Origin: Phyllobacterium sophorae
Lineage (GTDB): Bacteria > Pseudomonadota > Alphaproteobacteria > Rhizobiales > Rhizobiaceae
Reading direction: 5' to 3'
Assembly: GCF_003010965.1 (NCBI RefSeq)
Contig: NZ_PGGM01000016.1
Coordinates: 62,001-126,000, forward strand
Length of the DNA stretch: 64,000 bases
Part shown: positions 20,264 through 28,572 of the stretch, in pieces
Numbering within the stretch: the stretch's first letter is position 1
Layout: each line of letters starts with the position of its first letter
Made by a program: the position numbers and the translations under genes
The notes under the pieces: model-generated
The model's input: the letters and a program-made list of their open reading frames with translations, nothing else
The model's database searches: none
What the model was told of the DNA's origin: nothing

Positions 20264-20273
20264 AGGTCATACG

Positions 20274-21056
20274 ATGCGAGGCCGTGCTCTCAAGCTTTCA
20301 GCGCCCCGGCGCCTGGTCAACGACCTGATGAGATTTTCGATCGGTGTGCCGCGAGTCACCGTGCAGCGCCAAATGGACCTTGGCTCTCTCTTAAAGGCCA
20401 GAAAGGCGCTGCATACCAAGCCCTCCTGGACGGTACTCTTTTTGAAAGGGTACGCGCTTCTCGCTGCGGAAACCCCGGAGCTACGGCGCGCCTACGTAAA
20501 GTTTCCTTGGCCCCAGCTTTACGAATATCCCCTCAGCGTTGCCTCAATTGCCCATGAGCGGGAGCATGACGGTGAGCGGGTCGTACTTTTAAGCCTTATC
20601 AAGGACCCTGAACACCGATCTGTCGCAGAACTTGAGGCGCTGGTCCAAGCTGCACGGACACGTCCCGTCCTTGAGGTGAAGGAGTTCCGTCGGGCCTTGG
20701 GCGTTGCGCGCCTCCCGACACCAATCAGGCGGACGCTGATGTGGCTCGGACTGAACATTGGACGGCAGAGAGCAAACCGTTTCGGAACATTCCAGCTGTC
20801 CGTATATTCGGGCCTTGGGGCAGAGTCGCTCAATCCGCTTACGCCTTTGACCACGCTCCTCAATTACGGTTTGATCGGCGATGATGGGTCGGTGAGGGTC
20901 CGCATCCACTATGACCACCGGGTCATGGATGGAGCCAATGTCGCGCGGGCACTGGAGAGGTTCGAAAAAATTCTGAACGGCCCTGTCGCCGACGAGCTGG
21001 GCGGGCGGGCTCAAAATGCTACTGTTATTGAAAAGCAGGAAGACCAAACAGGGTGA
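20274..21056 (+). CDS. 2-oxoacid dehydrogenase E2-like acyltransferase without lipoyl domain
   Basis: 260 residues. The whole protein corresponds to the catalytic (CAT-fold) domain of E2 acyltransferases; lipoyl and subunit-binding domains are absent. The active-site motif YDHRVMDGAN near residue 220 keeps the His and Asp. No E1 or E3 gene is near, so it is unlikely to serve a dehydrogenase complex. It lies in an operon between an ICMT-like methyltransferase and an SDR, which suggests an acyl-CoA-dependent transfer to a small or lipid molecule. Name by fold only. Confidence 0.82.
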   Translation: MRGRALKLSAPRRLVNDLMRFSIGVPRVTVQRQMDLGSLLKARKALHTKPSWTVLFLKGYALLAAETPELRRAYVKFPWPQLYEYPLSVASIAHEREHDGERVVLLSLIKDPEHRSVAELEALVQAARTRPVLEVKEFRRALGVARLPTPIRRTLMWLGLNIGRQRANRFGTFQLSVYSGLGAESLNPLTPLTTLLNYGLIGDDGSVRVRIHYDHRVMDGANVARALERFEKILNGPVADELGGRAQNATVIEKQEDQTG

Positions 21057-21177
21057 GTTGCCGAGACGCATTTTTATGGTGAGAACATGTTTGAAAGCGC
21101 GATAATGGATGCGCTCAGGGTTGGCCAAGCGAAAGAAGGGCCCGCTCCATCGAAACGGCAGCCTCGGGGAAAACGTC

Positions 21178-22056
21178 ATGATTTCGTCAAGTGAGCTCCG
21201 TCCGGCTGTCGTCGTGATTGGCGCATCGGGCGGTATTGGACGGGCAATTGCCAGAGTCGCCGCCCGGGAACGCGGGGCGGTGGTGCTTATCGCGCGCTCA
21301 CCGGGGGGCTTGAGCGCTGCGGCGGTCGAGGTGCGGGAGGCAGGTGGCGAGGCATTCACGCTCGAGCTGGATCTCCTGGCGCGTGATGCGCCGGCGCTTC
21401 TCGAAGAGTTTCTATCCGCGCATGGCTTGATCTGCGATGTCTTGGTCAACAGCGCCGGCTACGGCCTGCGAGGCGCAGCGACAGCGCTTCCTATGGATGA
21501 TCAGCTTGGCATCATTGATCTCAACATTCGCGCCCTTACGGAACTTACGCTGCATTTCCTGCCGGCAATGGTGACACGCGGGCGGGGTGGAGTGCTCAAT
21601 CTCAGTTCCGTCGCTGGATTCGTTCCTGGGCCCTACATGGCGTTGTACTACGCCAGTAAGAGTTTCGTTCGATCTTTTTCGGAAGCGCTTCATCAGGAAC
21701 TGCGCCGCACCGGTGTCACGGTTACATGCGTAGCGCCGGGACCGGTGTCGACAGAGTTTTACGAACGCGCCGGCGCCAAACATGCATCGCTCTTCAGCCT
21801 TTTGCCCAAGCTGGATCCACAGGACGTGGCCGAGCACGCATGGCGAGGGTTCAAATCCGGCCGACGCCTGGTCGTGCCAGGCATCTCGGCAAAGCTGGCA
21901 GTTCTTGCCGCAAATTTTTTGCCTGCCGCGATGATGCTGCCCCTGATCGGCCGGCTACAGCGCAGCGGCAATGATCCGTGCCCTTGCGGTTCCGGCAAGA
22001 AGTTCAAGAAATGCTGCGGTCGCCGCCTCCGCATGCACTTGCACAGCAACCATTAG
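21178..22056 (+). CDS. Short-chain dehydrogenase with C-terminal SEC-C motif
   Basis: 292 residues from ATG 21178; an upstream start at 21109 would add 23 residues with no SDR homology. Residues about 10-255 are a classical SDR: GASGGIG cofactor loop, VNSAGYG, Ser in LNLSSVAG and the YYASK catalytic Tyr-Lys pair, then CVAPGPVSTEF. The last 30 residues contain DPCPCGSGKKFKKCC, the zinc-binding SEC-C motif of SecA and many other proteins. It ends the three-gene run; the stop is within a copy of a short repeat. Confidence 0.88.
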   Translation: MISSSELRPAVVVIGASGGIGRAIARVAARERGAVVLIARSPGGLSAAAVEVREAGGEAFTLELDLLARDAPALLEEFLSAHGLICDVLVNSAGYGLRGAATALPMDDQLGIIDLNIRALTELTLHFLPAMVTRGRGGVLNLSSVAGFVPGPYMALYYASKSFVRSFSEALHQELRRTGVTVTCVAPGPVSTEFYERAGAKHASLFSLLPKLDPQDVAEHAWRGFKSGRRLVVPGISAKLAVLAANFLPAAMMLPLIGRLQRSGNDPCPCGSGKKFKKCCGRRLRMHLHSNH

Positions 22057-22085
22057 GGTCAGGACCTGTCAATATGGTCGACCCT
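22054..22085 (+). repeat. TAGGGTCAGGACC repeat, copy 2
   Basis: TAGGGTCAGGACC at the stop of the SDR-SEC-C gene, followed 12 bases later by GTCGACCCTTA, so that AGGGTC and GACCCT form an inverted repeat across the junction with the TetR gene. Confidence 0.6.
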
Positions 22086-22671
22086 TAGCCGCTAGTCTGG
22101 ACGGGATGATCGCGTCAACAAAACGAATGAGGCTGTCCTCGACGCAGCGTTCCACCTTTTCCTGCGGATCAAAACTCCACCAAAGCAGTGAGCCTTGCCA
22201 TTGCGAAGCCATCAGCAGCCCTATGCCCGGAGGGGTATTCGGCACCCCGGCAAAACAATCTTCAAGAGCACTCGACAATGCAACCTTCCAGCCTGCTCCC
22301 CGCGATCGAAGGGCGGGATCGCGGAGATCTTCGCGCAAAACGAGGAGGCCCTCCGCGTAGGACTCGATTCCCCCATAGTCCCTGGAAAGGGCTACCAGGA
22401 GGGCGATTGCACCCTCGGCGGTTTTTGGAACGATAGCCGCGAGCGCCACGGTCTTTTCATCCAGTCGATCCCAAGCATAAAGCAATGTCTTTTGCTTGAG
22501 TCCAGCCATGTTCTCGAAGCGCTGAACGAGCGTTGCAGGAGAAAGACCGCACGCCTTTGCCAGTCGCGCAAAGGTGAGTACCTCCGGTCCGTGCTCGTGT
22601 ATCAGCTGGTGAGCGATCTTCAATACGCTCTCGTCAGATAGCGTTTTAGGTCGAGTCATCTTGACATCCAT
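22069..22671 (-). CDS. TetR-family transcriptional regulator
   Basis: 200 residues. The N-terminal helix-turn-helix runs from about residue 10 to 55 (LTFARLAKACGLSPATLVQRFENMAGL). The start may instead be MTRPKT at 22659. The C-terminal ligand domain is not diagnostic. It is divergent from an SDR gene 83 bases away, the common layout in which a TetR repressor controls the adjacent oxidoreductase. The shared region has an AT-rich stretch around 22674-22700 and a CGTTAACG palindrome near 22720. Confidence 0.88.
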   Translation of the reverse strand: MDVKMTRPKTLSDESVLKIAHQLIHEHGPEVLTFARLAKACGLSPATLVQRFENMAGLKQKTLLYAWDRLDEKTVALAAIVPKTAEGAIALLVALSRDYGGIESYAEGLLVLREDLRDPALRSRGAGWKVALSSALEDCFAGVPNTPPGIGLLMASQWQGSLLWWSFDPQEKVERCVEDSLIRFVDAIIPSRLAAKGRPY

Positions 22672-22754
22672 TTATAACCGAATAATCATTTATATATCAT
22701 TCCGAGGCCGATACCAGTCCGTTAACGGGAAAGTTCCAACTTTGGGAGAGTTCG

Positions 22755-23663
22755 ATGACGCTTGAAGGAAAAGTCGCTTTGGTTGCCGGCGGAACGCGCG
22801 GTGCGGGTCGAGGTATCGCGGTGGAATTGGGAGCCGCCGGCGCAACGGTCTATGTGACTGGCCGGACGACGCACGAGCGCCAATCCGAATATGCACGCCC
22901 CGAAACCATTGAGGAAACGGCAGAACTGGTAACATCATCTGGCGGCAAGGGCATTGCCGTTCGGGTTGACCACCTCGTTGCCGATGAGGTCCAAAGGCTG
23001 GTTGAGCGCATCCGGGACGAACAGGGTCGTCTTGACGTCCTCGTCAACGATATATGGGGCGGAGAGAAGCTGTTCGAATGGAACAAGCCGGTCTGGGAAC
23101 ACAATCTTCAGAACGGGCTGCGTATGCTGAGACTCGGAATTGATACGCATCTGATCACGGCGCATTATGCGCTCCCTCTGCTGATCGAGCGCCCGGGAGG
23201 CCTACTGGTGGAGGTGACGGATGGAACGGCCGAATACAACGCGGATCACTACCGCCTTTCGCCCTTCTATGATCTGGCGAAAGTGTCAGTAAATCGCTTG
23301 GCCTGGGCGCACGCCAAAGATCTCGCACCGCATGGCGCTACCTCGGTCTGCGTGACGCCGGGGTGGTTACGTTCGGAAATGATGCTGGAAGCATTTGGCG
23401 TGACAGAAGAAAACTGGCGCGATGCGACGGCGAGGATACCGCACTTTGTGATTTCTGAGACACCGAGGTTCGTCGGGCGTGCCGTGGCCGCCCTCGCGTC
23501 TGACCCGGATCGCTCGCGCTGGAACGGACAATCACTTTCGAGCGGTGGATTGGCACAGGTCTATGGCTTTACCGACCTTGACGGCTCCCGTCCCGATGCG
23601 TGGCGGTATGTTCCGGAGGTGCAAGATGCCGGCAAGCATGCCGACGCTACCGGCTATCGATAA
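22755..23663 (+). CDS. SDR-family oxidoreductase (DHRS1-like)
   Basis: 302 residues, longer than a typical SDR and like the DHRS1 group. Cofactor loop GGTRGAGRGIA, an altered VNDIWGG where NNAG is usual, catalytic Ser/Tyr region around VTDGTAEY...FYDLAKVS, and TPGWLRSEMM. In this group the catalytic Tyr is within SPFYDLAKVS. Probable NADP-linked oxidoreductase of unknown substrate. The divergent TetR gene is the likely regulator. Confidence 0.88.
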   Translation: MTLEGKVALVAGGTRGAGRGIAVELGAAGATVYVTGRTTHERQSEYARPETIEETAELVTSSGGKGIAVRVDHLVADEVQRLVERIRDEQGRLDVLVNDIWGGEKLFEWNKPVWEHNLQNGLRMLRLGIDTHLITAHYALPLLIERPGGLLVEVTDGTAEYNADHYRLSPFYDLAKVSVNRLAWAHAKDLAPHGATSVCVTPGWLRSEMMLEAFGVTEENWRDATARIPHFVISETPRFVGRAVAALASDPDRSRWNGQSLSSGGLAQVYGFTDLDGSRPDAWRYVPEVQDAGKHADATGYR

Positions 23664-23749
23664 TCCACGTCCGATAGCTTGTGGAACTATTCGAGCCGTC
23701 GCGCAGTTATCGAGGGCCGGCATCGACGCCGGTTCACGCGCGGAGCCAG

Positions 23750-24190
23750 ATGATGTCAGGCAAATTATTCACTCGCATTGCCAATGAAATCGCATTTGCA
23801 GCCGGTAAACCCATTGCCTTCATCCTATGTTGCCTGATCGTCGTCGTGTGGGGTATCAGCGGTCCGATCTTCGGTTTTTCCGACACCTGGCAACTGATCA
23901 TCAATACCGGCACCACCATCATCACCTTTCTGATGGTCTTCCTCATTCAGAACACCCAAAATCGCGACGGCATTGCGATTCAGGCAAAACTCGATGAGCT
24001 CGTACGCGTATCGGAAGCCAAAAACACCTTCATCGGCATCGAGCATCTGACCGAGGAAGAAGTGGAAAAGTTTCGCAAGCAATGCGAAGCAGCGGCCAAG
24101 AAGGCGGACAAGGAGCTTGCCCAACGGGCTGCAAAAAAGACGCAGCGCGTCTCTCCATCGAGAACGTCGAGGGCGAAAGCGCGAGCCTGA
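23750..24190 (+). CDS. Low-affinity iron permease-like membrane protein
   Basis: 146 residues from the double ATG at 23750. Two hydrophobic segments (about residues 20-42 and 52-75) flank WGISGPIFGFSDTWQLIINT, and the following FLIQNTQNRDGIAIQAKLDEL is the conserved core of the PF04120 family. The name comes from a yeast Fet4 resemblance; bacterial function is unproven. The C-terminal 45 residues are a charged, basic tail. No iron-uptake genes are nearby. Confidence 0.87.
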   Translation: MMSGKLFTRIANEIAFAAGKPIAFILCCLIVVVWGISGPIFGFSDTWQLIINTGTTIITFLMVFLIQNTQNRDGIAIQAKLDELVRVSEAKNTFIGIEHLTEEEVEKFRKQCEAAAKKADKELAQRAAKKTQRVSPSRTSRAKARA

Positions 24191-24269
24191 TTGCGGCATA
24201 AGTTTGAACGCCCAGATTTCGCCTGATTGACCCATCATTTCGTTGCAAAGCAGCTATGCAAAACTGTCA

Positions 24270-24298
24270 CTGCAAGTTTCGCGAGCCGTTCACTATAT
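24270..24298 (+). promoter_or_regulatory. Candidate heat-shock-type promoter of the DUF1127/sRNA unit
   Basis: CTGCAA (24270-24275) and CTATAT (24293-24298) with 17 bases between resemble an RpoH-type promoter only loosely (4 of 6 matches in the -35 element). It is reported because the related Rhodobacter unit is RpoH-dependent and rpoH lies in this window. Confidence 0.3.
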
Positions 24299-24352
24299 CC
24301 AGCTCACCGATCGAGAAATGATCCAACAAACAAGAACTTATAGGTGAGTGAA

Positions 24353-24502
24353 ATGAATCTGATCCGCTCTTACAACAACTGGCGCCGCTATCGTGACACC
24401 GTCACGGAACTGAACCGCCTGTCTGCACGTGAACTGAATGACCTCGGCATCTCCCGCGGCGATATCTCCTTCGTCGCCAAGAAGGCCGCTTCGGCTCAGT
24501 AA
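24353..24502 (+). CDS. DUF1127 small protein
   Basis: 49 residues, missed by length cut-offs. It begins MNLIRSYNNWRRYRDTV and has the family core LNRLSARELNDLGISRGDI. A GGTGAG ribosome site precedes the ATG. DUF1127 proteins are small, basic and stress-induced in alphaproteobacteria; the Rhodobacter member CcaF1 binds RNA and affects maturation of the sRNAs encoded behind it. Here, too, three hairpins with CCTCCTCCC-type loops start 14 bases after the stop, so protein and sRNA are probably made from one transcript. Confidence 0.88.
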   Translation: MNLIRSYNNWRRYRDTVTELNRLSARELNDLGISRGDISFVAKKAASAQ

Positions 24503-24516
24503 TCGAAATATGGTTC

Positions 24517-24635
24517 ACGTCCGGGGCTCTCCTCCTCCCAAGCCACGGACGTATAAAGACCGGCACTCCTCCCTCCCAGCCGGTCTTTACAAATAGCACC
24601 CACCGCACCTCCTCCCGCGGTGGGTGTTGTTTTTT
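24517..24635 (+). ncRNA. Three-hairpin sRNA block with CCUCCUCCC loops (CcsR/cuckoo type)
   Basis: Three consecutive hairpins are visible. First: ACGTCCG.GGCT / AGCC.CGGACGT (24517-24552), loop with CCTCCTCCC. Second: a perfect 11-base stem TAAAGACCGGC / GCCGGTCTTTA (24554-24589), loop with CTCCTCCC. Third: a 10-base stem CACCCACCGC / GCGGTGGGTG (24597-24626), loop with CCTCCTCCC, followed by TTGTTTTTT, which makes it the terminator. Stems differ in sequence but loops are conserved, so the loops carry the function: they are complementary to Shine-Dalgarno sequences. The match to CcsR RNAs of Rhodobacter, also located behind a DUF1127 gene, is strong. Confidence 0.85.
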
Positions 24636-24718
24636 GAGCAACATCGTTGCCGCACGGCAGCATTGCGCCCTTCGCCCTTTCCTCGTAACAGTCGGATACG
24701 GACAGTCGGGAGACACTT

Positions 24719-26281
24719 ATGGCGGGCGGTATCCACCACATCACCCTGATCACGCGCAAGGTGCAGGCAAACGTCGATTTTTACGTCGGGTTCCTTGGGC
24801 TGCGTCTCGTCAAGAAAACGGGTGGTTTTGAGGACGCGACCCAGCTCCACCTGCTATATGGCGATGCGTCGGGCACACCTGGATCGCTCATTACCTTTCT
24901 CGTTTGGGAAGACGGTGCCCCGGGCCGTGTCGGTTATGGGCAGTCCAGTGAGATATCGTTGGCCATCGCCCCCGAGAGCATTGGGTTCTGGTTGACCCGC
25001 GCCCTGCAATTCAACATCGCGGCATCAGGCCCTGTCCAGGAATTCGGTGAGCCCGTCCTGCGCCTTTTCGATCCTGACGGTGTCATTGTGAAGCTCGTGG
25101 GCTCAGAAAGTGTCCAACCAGGTCATGCATGGAGCAGTGACGGAATTCCTGCAAGCGATGCGGTGCGTCGCATCCGGGGTGCAACGGTCCTCACTGAAAA
25201 ACCCCAGGAAACACGTGCTTTCCTCGAAAGTTATTTCTCATATACCGCCGGCGATCAAAGCGAGACGGTTACAAGAATGGTTTCGGCATCCGGTGATTGT
25301 GTCGACGTTCGCGATGCAACGGGCTTCTGGAGCTCCGCGCCCGGGACCGGAACTATTGACCACATCGCCTTTCGCGCTGGGGATATTTCCGAAGTAACCG
25401 CGACCTATGATCATCTGATATCGAATGGTGCAGATGCGACAGCGATGCATGACCGCAAATATTTCCATTCAATCTATGTGCGCGAGCCCGGCGGTACGCT
25501 GTTCGAAATGGCAACGGATGGACCCGGCATGCTGATTGACGAGACCTCGGAGGCGCTCGGCTCCGGATTATTCATCCCGCCACATTTCGCGGAGGAATCT
25601 GAAAACCTGAAAGTCATGCTGCCGCAATTCGGCATGCCCAAGGAAGAACGCTTCATCTATCGCGAGCTTCCGTTCATTCACCGCGTCTACGCGCCAGACC
25701 GTCCAGATCGGCAGACCATTGTGCTTCTGCATGGAACTGGCGGCAATGAAGCCAGCCTCATGCCTCTCGCCGCAAAGGTAGCGCCCGATGCAACGCTGAT
25801 CGGTCTGCGCGGGCGCAGCAATGAAGAAGGCTCGGCCCGCTGGTTTCGGCGTTTTGGGCCGCTCAGCTTTGACCAGAAGGATATTCGCTCCGAAGCAGGC
25901 GCACTTGCTGCCTTCATCGGGGGCGCGGTAGAGTCCTATGGGCTTGATCTCCAGCAGACGATATTTCTCGGTTATTCCAATGGCGCGAATCTGCTTGCAG
26001 CAATGATGCAGTTGCATCCGCACCTGGTCCGCAACGCGGTTCTGCTCCGCGCAACGAAAGTTCTGGAAGAAGCGCCAGAAGCTGATCTGAGCGGCACGAG
26101 AATTCTTGCCGTCACCGGCGACCACGACCTCTTTGGGGCACACTCGCCCGCGCTCGAAGCGGAATTAAAGAAAGCCGGCGCCGACATTACGACCGCAAGC
26201 GTACCTGCAGGGCACGAAACGGGGGCGCATGACATCGAGGTCGTCCGCCAATGGTTGATGTCGAAGACAGGCCAGACTTGA
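24719..26281 (+). CDS. Fused ring-cleaving dioxygenase (VOC) and alpha/beta hydrolase
   Basis: 520 residues. Residues 1-310 contain two vicinal-oxygen-chelate halves: GGIHHITLITRKVQANVDFY, then IDHIAFRA and RKYFHSIYVREPGGTLFEMATDGPG with the metal-binding His and Glu. Residues about 325-520 are a phospholipase/carboxylesterase-type hydrolase: VLLHGTGGNEASL, nucleophile in FLGYSNGANL, acid in TGDHDLFG and final His in GHETG. It joins activities encoded separately as MhqO-like and MhqD-like proteins in other bacteria. Cytosolic; a role in quinone or hydroquinone breakdown is inferred. Confidence 0.9.
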   Translation: MAGGIHHITLITRKVQANVDFYVGFLGLRLVKKTGGFEDATQLHLLYGDASGTPGSLITFLVWEDGAPGRVGYGQSSEISLAIAPESIGFWLTRALQFNIAASGPVQEFGEPVLRLFDPDGVIVKLVGSESVQPGHAWSSDGIPASDAVRRIRGATVLTEKPQETRAFLESYFSYTAGDQSETVTRMVSASGDCVDVRDATGFWSSAPGTGTIDHIAFRAGDISEVTATYDHLISNGADATAMHDRKYFHSIYVREPGGTLFEMATDGPGMLIDETSEALGSGLFIPPHFAEESENLKVMLPQFGMPKEERFIYRELPFIHRVYAPDRPDRQTIVLLHGTGGNEASLMPLAAKVAPDATLIGLRGRSNEEGSARWFRRFGPLSFDQKDIRSEAGALAAFIGGAVESYGLDLQQTIFLGYSNGANLLAAMMQLHPHLVRNAVLLRATKVLEEAPEADLSGTRILAVTGDHDLFGAHSPALEAELKKAGADITTASVPAGHETGAHDIEVVRQWLMSKTGQT

Positions 26282-26304
26282 TCCAGCCTGTCTTCTGTCA
26301 TTTC

Positions 26305-27258
26305 TTATACAAGCGGCTTAAGTCCGGCTTCGATCGAAGCACGCTTGCTCTCAAGGAAGGGCGGCAGCGACAGACCCTCGCCCAAAGTCGCCAGAGGTTC
26401 ATCGACTGTGAATCCCGGACCGTCCGTCGCGATTTCGAATAGAATGCCATTCGGTTCGCGGAAATACAGCGAACGGAAGTAGTAGCGTTCGACCTCGCCG
26501 CTTGACGGCATGCGGAACTCCTTCAACCGTTCGGTCCATTCATGCAGCTGTTGCACGTCCGGTGCGCGAAACGCCACATGGTGCACGGCTCCTGCGCCCT
26601 GCCTTGCAACAGGAAGGTCTGGTTGAACTGCCACATGCAACTCAGCTGCCGGACCGCCCTCACCCATTGCGAACACGTGAACATGGCCCGCGCCATCCGG
26701 AGATTGGTAGGTATTGACGTGACGCATGTTCATTACACGCAGGAGGATAGCCTCGGTATTGGTGATGTCAGGCACGCTGATCGTGATCGGGCCAAGACCG
26801 CGGATCTGATGCTCTGCCGGAACAGGGCTTCGGTCCCACGGATAAGATGGCTCGGCGCCGCCATCATTGATCAGACGGAAGCGCTGTCCTTCAGCATCCT
26901 CGAAATCGAGCGAATCATAGCCGCCAATCTCCGCAACATCGCCAGATTTCACGCCAAGCTCGACAAATCGGGCTTTCCACCAGTCGAGACTCGACTTGCT
27001 TCCAACGCGCAAGCCGGTGCGCGCGATGCTATGCGTGCCACGACGCTCTGGACCAACTGGCCAGTCGAAGAATGTCAGATCGGTGCCTGGGGTCGCTTCG
27101 CCATCCGCGTAGAACAGATGGTAGGCGCTTGTATCATCCTGATTGACGGTCTTCTTGACTAGTCGCAAGCCAAGAGTCTGCGTGTAGAAGCGAAGATTTT
27201 CCGGCGCATTCGCCGTTATGGCAGTCAGGTGATGAATGCCTGTTAGCTGTAAGGTCAT
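26305..27258 (-). CDS. Ring-cleaving dioxygenase (VOC family, MhqO-like)
   Basis: 317 residues from ATG 27258, which has a full AGGAGG site; a longer frame to 27396 is rejected. Opening [38 protein letters not shown] is the PcpA/LinE-like dioxygenase signature, and the second half has [10 protein letters not shown] and [23 protein letters not shown]. Metal ligands His and Glu are present. It is convergent with the fused dioxygenase-hydrolase and divergent from a LysR regulator, so both dioxygenases may answer the same quinone-type signal. Confidence 0.92.
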   Translation of the reverse strand: MTLQLTGIHHLTAITANAPENLRFYTQTLGLRLVKKTVNQDDTSAYHLFYADGEATPGTDLTFFDWPVGPERRGTHSIARTGLRVGSKSSLDWWKARFVELGVKSGDVAEIGGYDSLDFEDAEGQRFRLINDGGAEPSYPWDRSPVPAEHQIRGLGPITISVPDITNTEAILLRVMNMRHVNTYQSPDGAGHVHVFAMGEGGPAAELHVAVQPDLPVARQGAGAVHHVAFRAPDVQQLHEWTERLKEFRMPSSGEVERYYFRSLYFREPNGILFEIATDGPGFTVDEPLATLGEGLSLPPFLESKRASIEAGLKPLV

Positions 27259-27425
27259 TGAAGCCTCCTGATTTGGTTTGTTGCGGCCTAATCGCCGTTG
27301 GGCCCAATATCTGCGCTGCTCCCTCCTCAATAAAGAGCGGTTCTTTGCAACCCACGTTCGATAAAAACGAACAGATGGGTGAACATAGCCTTCCAAATCG
27401 CCACTTTGTGCACTATGGTAGAACT

Positions 27426-28367
27426 ATGAAGTGGCGCTTTGACGATCTTCTCACTTTTTTGGATATGATGGAAACCGGCAGTATCACAGCGACTGCAGCG
27501 CGCCTCAATCTATCGAAATCAGTGGTCAGCAAACGCATCTCTGATCTGGAAGGTGCACTTGGCATAGAATTGTTCCAGCGCTCACCGCGAAAACTGCTTG
27601 CTTCGGACAATGCTCTCGATTTTGTCGAGCGCGTCAGGCCGCTGGTTCGCGAACTCATGGAGAGCGCCGACAAGGTTGGGGAACGGAACAGTGCCGTTCG
27701 CGGTAGTCTGCGTATTGCCGCTCCAATGACATTCGGCACACTCTATCTCGGTCGAATGATCGCGGATTTCGCCCGTCAGTATCCTGATCTGGAAATCGCC
27801 GTTGAGTTTGAGGACCGCATGGTAGATTTGGTTCGTGGCGGTTACGATGTCGGCATCCGCATCGGGATCCTTCGGGATTCAAGCCTGATTGCTCGAAAGC
27901 TCTGTACAGATGATCGTGTCATTTGCTGTAGTCCGGACTTTGCCGCCGCCAACGGTCTGCCAACGAACATTGACGAATTAAGTTTGTTCGCCTGTATCGA
28001 CTATTCCAACGTCAACACCAGCCAGTTGTGGCAATTCGAGAATCCGGCCTCCCCGGCCGAGCCGATTTCTGTAGCGATGCACGGACGTATCGTTGCCAAT
28101 AATGGCGAGGCAATGCGCGATATGGCAATCGCCGGTTTAGGCTTGGTCCTGCTGCCTATGTTTATCGCGGCAGATGCTTTGCGTGCTGGAACCCTTGTTT
28201 CCGTCTTGTCTGAGGCCAGGCCGCTTCCCTATAAAATATACGCTGTCTATCCGCCGACACGGCATGTATCGGCGAAGGTGCGTGCCTTCGTCGATCATCT
28301 CGTCCGTCACATCGGCGATCCCCCCATCTGGCATATGACAGATATTCTTCGCGCGGAACGCATCTGA
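27426..28367 (+). CDS. LysR-family transcriptional regulator
   Basis: 313 residues from ATG 27426 (MKWRFDDLLTFLDMME). N-terminal winged helix-turn-helix at residues 5-62 (GSITATAARLNLSKSVVSKRISDLEGALG), then a periplasmic-binding-like effector domain. It is divergent from the VOC dioxygenase gene, 167 bases away, the standard arrangement for LysR control of the neighbouring gene. The effector is unknown but a quinone or phenolic compound fits. The group resembles AaeR/DhcR-type LysR proteins. Confidence 0.92.
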   Translation: MKWRFDDLLTFLDMMETGSITATAARLNLSKSVVSKRISDLEGALGIELFQRSPRKLLASDNALDFVERVRPLVRELMESADKVGERNSAVRGSLRIAAPMTFGTLYLGRMIADFARQYPDLEIAVEFEDRMVDLVRGGYDVGIRIGILRDSSLIARKLCTDDRVICCSPDFAAANGLPTNIDELSLFACIDYSNVNTSQLWQFENPASPAEPISVAMHGRIVANNGEAMRDMAIAGLGLVLLPMFIAADALRAGTLVSVLSEARPLPYKIYAVYPPTRHVSAKVRAFVDHLVRHIGDPPIWHMTDILRAERI

Positions 28368-28572
28368 TTCCGGCCCCCATCCAACCGAATCACCTTTCGC
28401 CGTTTGCCTGCCTCACGGGAGTGTAATCCTGACTTTCATAGCCGGTTTCGCAAAAAACCCTGTAAACACTGGGTATAAACCAGCTTTTTGGGCGCTATCC
28501 CTGATGACAGGGCGGAAATCGCGTGCCATACAGACGCCTCCGATCAACGAATATACTGAGGAAACCGCCAAC

